From an uncultured Flavobacteriales bacterium (GTDB taxonomy: Bacteria > Bacteroidota > Bacteroidia > Flavobacteriales > Crocinitomicaceae): a stretch of DNA of 64,000 bases. The stretch spans positions 1 to 64,000 of the forward strand of contig CAMLIF010000005.1 in the NCBI GenBank assembly GCA_946479985.1, read 5' to 3'. The position numbers and the translations under genes are program-made. Positions 62,309 through 64,000 of this stretch are shown here, piece after piece (positions within the stretch are counted from its first letter, which is position 1; every line of letters starts with the position of its first letter). A model generated the notes under the pieces. That model saw only the letters and a program-made list of their open reading frames with translations. It did no database searches and had not been told where the DNA came from.

Positions 62309-63647
62309 TCAGTTTGAAATGGCGTAGTAAAGTTACTGCGTCTATATGAATTGTTCCGAACACATCACTTTTCTTGATTTTGTTTAATTCAGCAGTGATT
62401 TTGATCCCTTTATATTTCCACATTACAAAATTCGTAACTCCTTCAACTATTTTCGGCGAACCGTTAGATGTATAAGCACTTAGGAATGTGGGTTGAACAT
62501 TCAACCGAACGGGCGGCGAGAATAAAAAGCGGTAACGATTTCCCTGTTTGTTCAGAATTCCTTTGGCAAAAAGACGACTTACCAGCTCTTGTCCGGCATC
62601 GTTTACAGAAATCAGTGCACTGAAGCCCTTGATCGGAACTTGCTTCGTTTTCCGTACTTCTACAGGGTTAAATTCTTCATCAACACCCATTTCTATATAT
62701 TCTTCCTCGATCATTTGTGTACCGCCCTGTACATAGCTTAAATCACCGTCCCACGCAGTTAGGAACACATCTGTAGGGAAACTGATCTTTTTTCCGAAAT
62801 CAACCAGGAGTTTGTACCAGGGATGCTTTTTGCTTTTCCGGAATTCACTGATGTCTAAATGTAGTTGAGCAGCCGTTTCCGGATTTCCGTTGATTTCGAA
62901 GTTTGGTCCTTTCTCTTTCTGCTTGACTTTCAGTTCGTAGTTTGAATGAACGAATGTTCTCAGTTTAATCTCAGTTGAGTCGGATGAAAACGCCATCAAA
63001 CCATAATCTATGGCATATTTCTTTAATGCCGGATGTTGACTGTAGATAACAAAACTTTCCTTTTTAAAGGTGTTGATTCGTTTAAACCTTCTCCAGGTTG
63101 TACTCGTTTGTCCGAACTTGGCATAAATTGCTCTTGCAAGACGCTCTTTCAGTTTATTGCCTTTATAAACGAAGGCATAGTGCTTATCGTAATGGATAAA
63201 TACATCCAGCTGTTCAATATGTTTCAGTTTCGTTTTAAGAACAACCGTATCTTTTACTGTGAAAAATTGACTGATGCGGTTAATTCCGGGTAGAAGTTTT
63301 GAACTGTCAGTTAGAGTAATAAATCCACCCCATTCGTCTTCTCCATTGGAAAAGAAGTACAACGGATCCTGAACGTCAATTCCAAGATTTTTCGCTTGAG
63401 AAAGCAGGAAATCAGCAGTTAAATATTCTCTGAACGGAACCTTTTGTTTGAAAAGCATAGAATTTGATTCACGAGCTAAATCAAATATTTGCGCACGACC
63501 AATAAATTCAGCTTCCGGTAATCTGTCTACCAAGCGTGGTGGTGGGTCTTTTGCGAACAGAAATGGTCTGACATATAAGAACAGCCCGAGCCCGGCACAC
63601 AAAAGCGTGATTAAAAAGATCTTATTGCCCAGATTTTCAACTCTCAT
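62298..63647 (-). CDS. membrane-anchored uncharacterised protein
   Basis: A 449-residue protein with one N-terminal transmembrane helix (about residues 8-27; LGNKIFLITLLCAGLGLFLYV) and a large predicted periplasmic region of alternating strands and helices (EADFLLSQAKNLGIDVQDPLYFF-like text, GGFITLTDSSKLLPGI, HYAFVYKGNKLKERLARAIY). I do not recognise the family. It starts directly after the stop of the next upstream gene (TAG then ATG), and the two probably form an operon; related content suggests they may be paralogous or partner proteins. Confidence 0.7.
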   Translation of the reverse strand: MRVENLGNKIFLITLLCAGLGLFLYVRPFLFAKDPPPRLVDRLPEAEFIGRAQIFDLARESNSMLFKQKVPFREYLTADFLLSQAKNLGIDVQDPLYFFSNGEDEWGGFITLTDSSKLLPGINRISQFFTVKDTVVLKTKLKHIEQLDVFIHYDKHYAFVYKGNKLKERLARAIYAKFGQTSTTWRRFKRINTFKKESFVIYSQHPALKKYAIDYGLMAFSSDSTEIKLRTFVHSNYELKVKQKEKGPNFEINGNPETAAQLHLDISEFRKSKKHPWYKLLVDFGKKISFPTDVFLTAWDGDLSYVQGGTQMIEEEYIEMGVDEEFNPVEVRKTKQVPIKGFSALISVNDAGQELVSRLFAKGILNKQGNRYRFLFSPPVRLNVQPTFLSAYTSNGSPKIVEGVTNFVMWKYKGIKITAELNKIKKSDVFGTIHIDAVTLLRHFKLIKT

Positions 63648-64000
63648 CTATTGCTTCGAAATGATGTATGCTGTATTCAATAAATCCAGTAAATATTTCC
63701 CCGCGTTTTCAGCTCCAATAAACTCATAAGTAATATTGTAAGTCGTTTTTTCAGGTGTAGTTTTGCTTGAAGTAACGATCAATTCCCCTGTTTTTCCTTT
63801 CAAAGATTCGATTAACTCAAATTTGTCGTCAGTAAACATTTCACGCGGAATTTCCTCGATGATCTCTTCCAGATTCAAGTAACCATAAACAGAACCGCTT
63901 TTCCGGGCCCTTTTAGCTGTTTTTCCGGAAATTGCATCCGAACCGTAACCGTCAGAATGATTGATAGCCAAATCTTCATCATTCGTAAAAATGAACAATC
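63648..64000 (-). CDS. uncharacterised protein, 5' end outside the window
   Basis: The C-terminal 117 or so residues of a larger protein whose frame is open to the window end. Visible segments are NDEDLAINHSDGYGSD, YGYLNLEEIIEEIPREMF, and FELIESLKGKTGELIVTSSK, ending FIGAENAGKYLLDLLNTAYI. The layout resembles the C-terminal part of DUF4836-type Bacteroidota lipoproteins, but this is a weak impression. The only start-like codon in view is a TTG at 63998, which is unlikely to be the true start. It is immediately followed by the 449-residue gene. Confidence 0.6.
   Translation of the reverse strand, partial: LFIFTNDEDLAINHSDGYGSDAISGKTAKRARKSGSVYGYLNLEEIIEEIPREMFTDDKFELIESLKGKTGELIVTSSKTTPEKTTYNITYEFIGAENAGKYLLDLLNTAYIISKQ

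Noticed and set aside
1..64000. CRISPR arrays, tRNA or rRNA genes, transposases, prophage or defence genes
   Set aside because: No regularly spaced repeats, no RNA-gene signatures and no mobile-element or recognisable defence proteins were found on reading; short repeats present are palindromes, not arrays.

Overview
The window looks like chromosomal core sequence from a member of the Bacteroidota, most likely Flavobacteriales and plausibly a Crocinitomicaceae/Fluviicola-like lineage (the family is inferred, not proven). The evidence is: alternative complex III genes directly followed by cytochrome oxidase genes; several secreted proteins with type IX secretion (T9SS) C-terminal sorting domains; a MurF-alanine racemase fusion; a DUF1800/DUF1501 pair; promoter boxes matching the Bacteroidota -7 consensus TAnnTTTG; and an almost complete lack of Shine-Dalgarno sequences. 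I see no transposase, integrase, phage gene, CRISPR array, rRNA or tRNA.

Layout. 1-5.3 kb: an EI24-like membrane protein overlapping the two methylmalonyl-CoA mutase subunits, then a secreted helical protein. 5.5-13 kb: a DivIC/FtsB-like division protein; SpoIID-like protein; surE-(small membrane protein)-lpxB operon; a secreted DUF4434 protein; a membrane-anchored PQQ-type beta-propeller. 13-16 kb: purT, a flavoprotein and a SPOR-like secreted protein. 16.3-28.2 kb: the respiratory operon actABCDEF-coxB-coxA, which moves electrons from menaquinol through ACIII to an aa3-type oxidase; subunit III is not here. 28.3-33.5 kb: ruvB-queG and DUF1800-DUF1501. 33.6-39 kb: rseP, a small gene with an overlapping second frame, and a PfkB kinase-DUF349-membrane protein operon. 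39-46.8 kb: a large T9SS cargo protein, a glycosyltransferase divergent from a small membrane protein/DMT transporter/membrane protein group, and an M28 peptidase operon. 47-53.3 kb: tdk-murF/alr, an MFS transporter, an outer-membrane-like protein, cvpA and yebC. 53.5-64 kb: an alpha/beta-hydrolase-like protein, a DEAD-box helicase, a two-component pair, an OmpA-domain protein, an aldehyde dehydrogenase and two uncharacterised genes, the last cut by the window end.

The least ordinary material is non-coding. About ten genes have a -7 promoter box ending only 3-4 nt before the start codon, so their mRNAs should be leaderless; other genes have ordinary 14-20 nt spacing. There are also several families of short palindromes: perfect zero-loop palindromes centred on CGCG, a pair of perfect AAAAATTTTT-centred terminators, an AT-rich inverted repeat whose two arms form a divergent promoter pair, and a TCGAAG-type repeat of which one copy lies inside a coding sequence. 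No gene cluster here is an obvious new defence or biosynthetic system.
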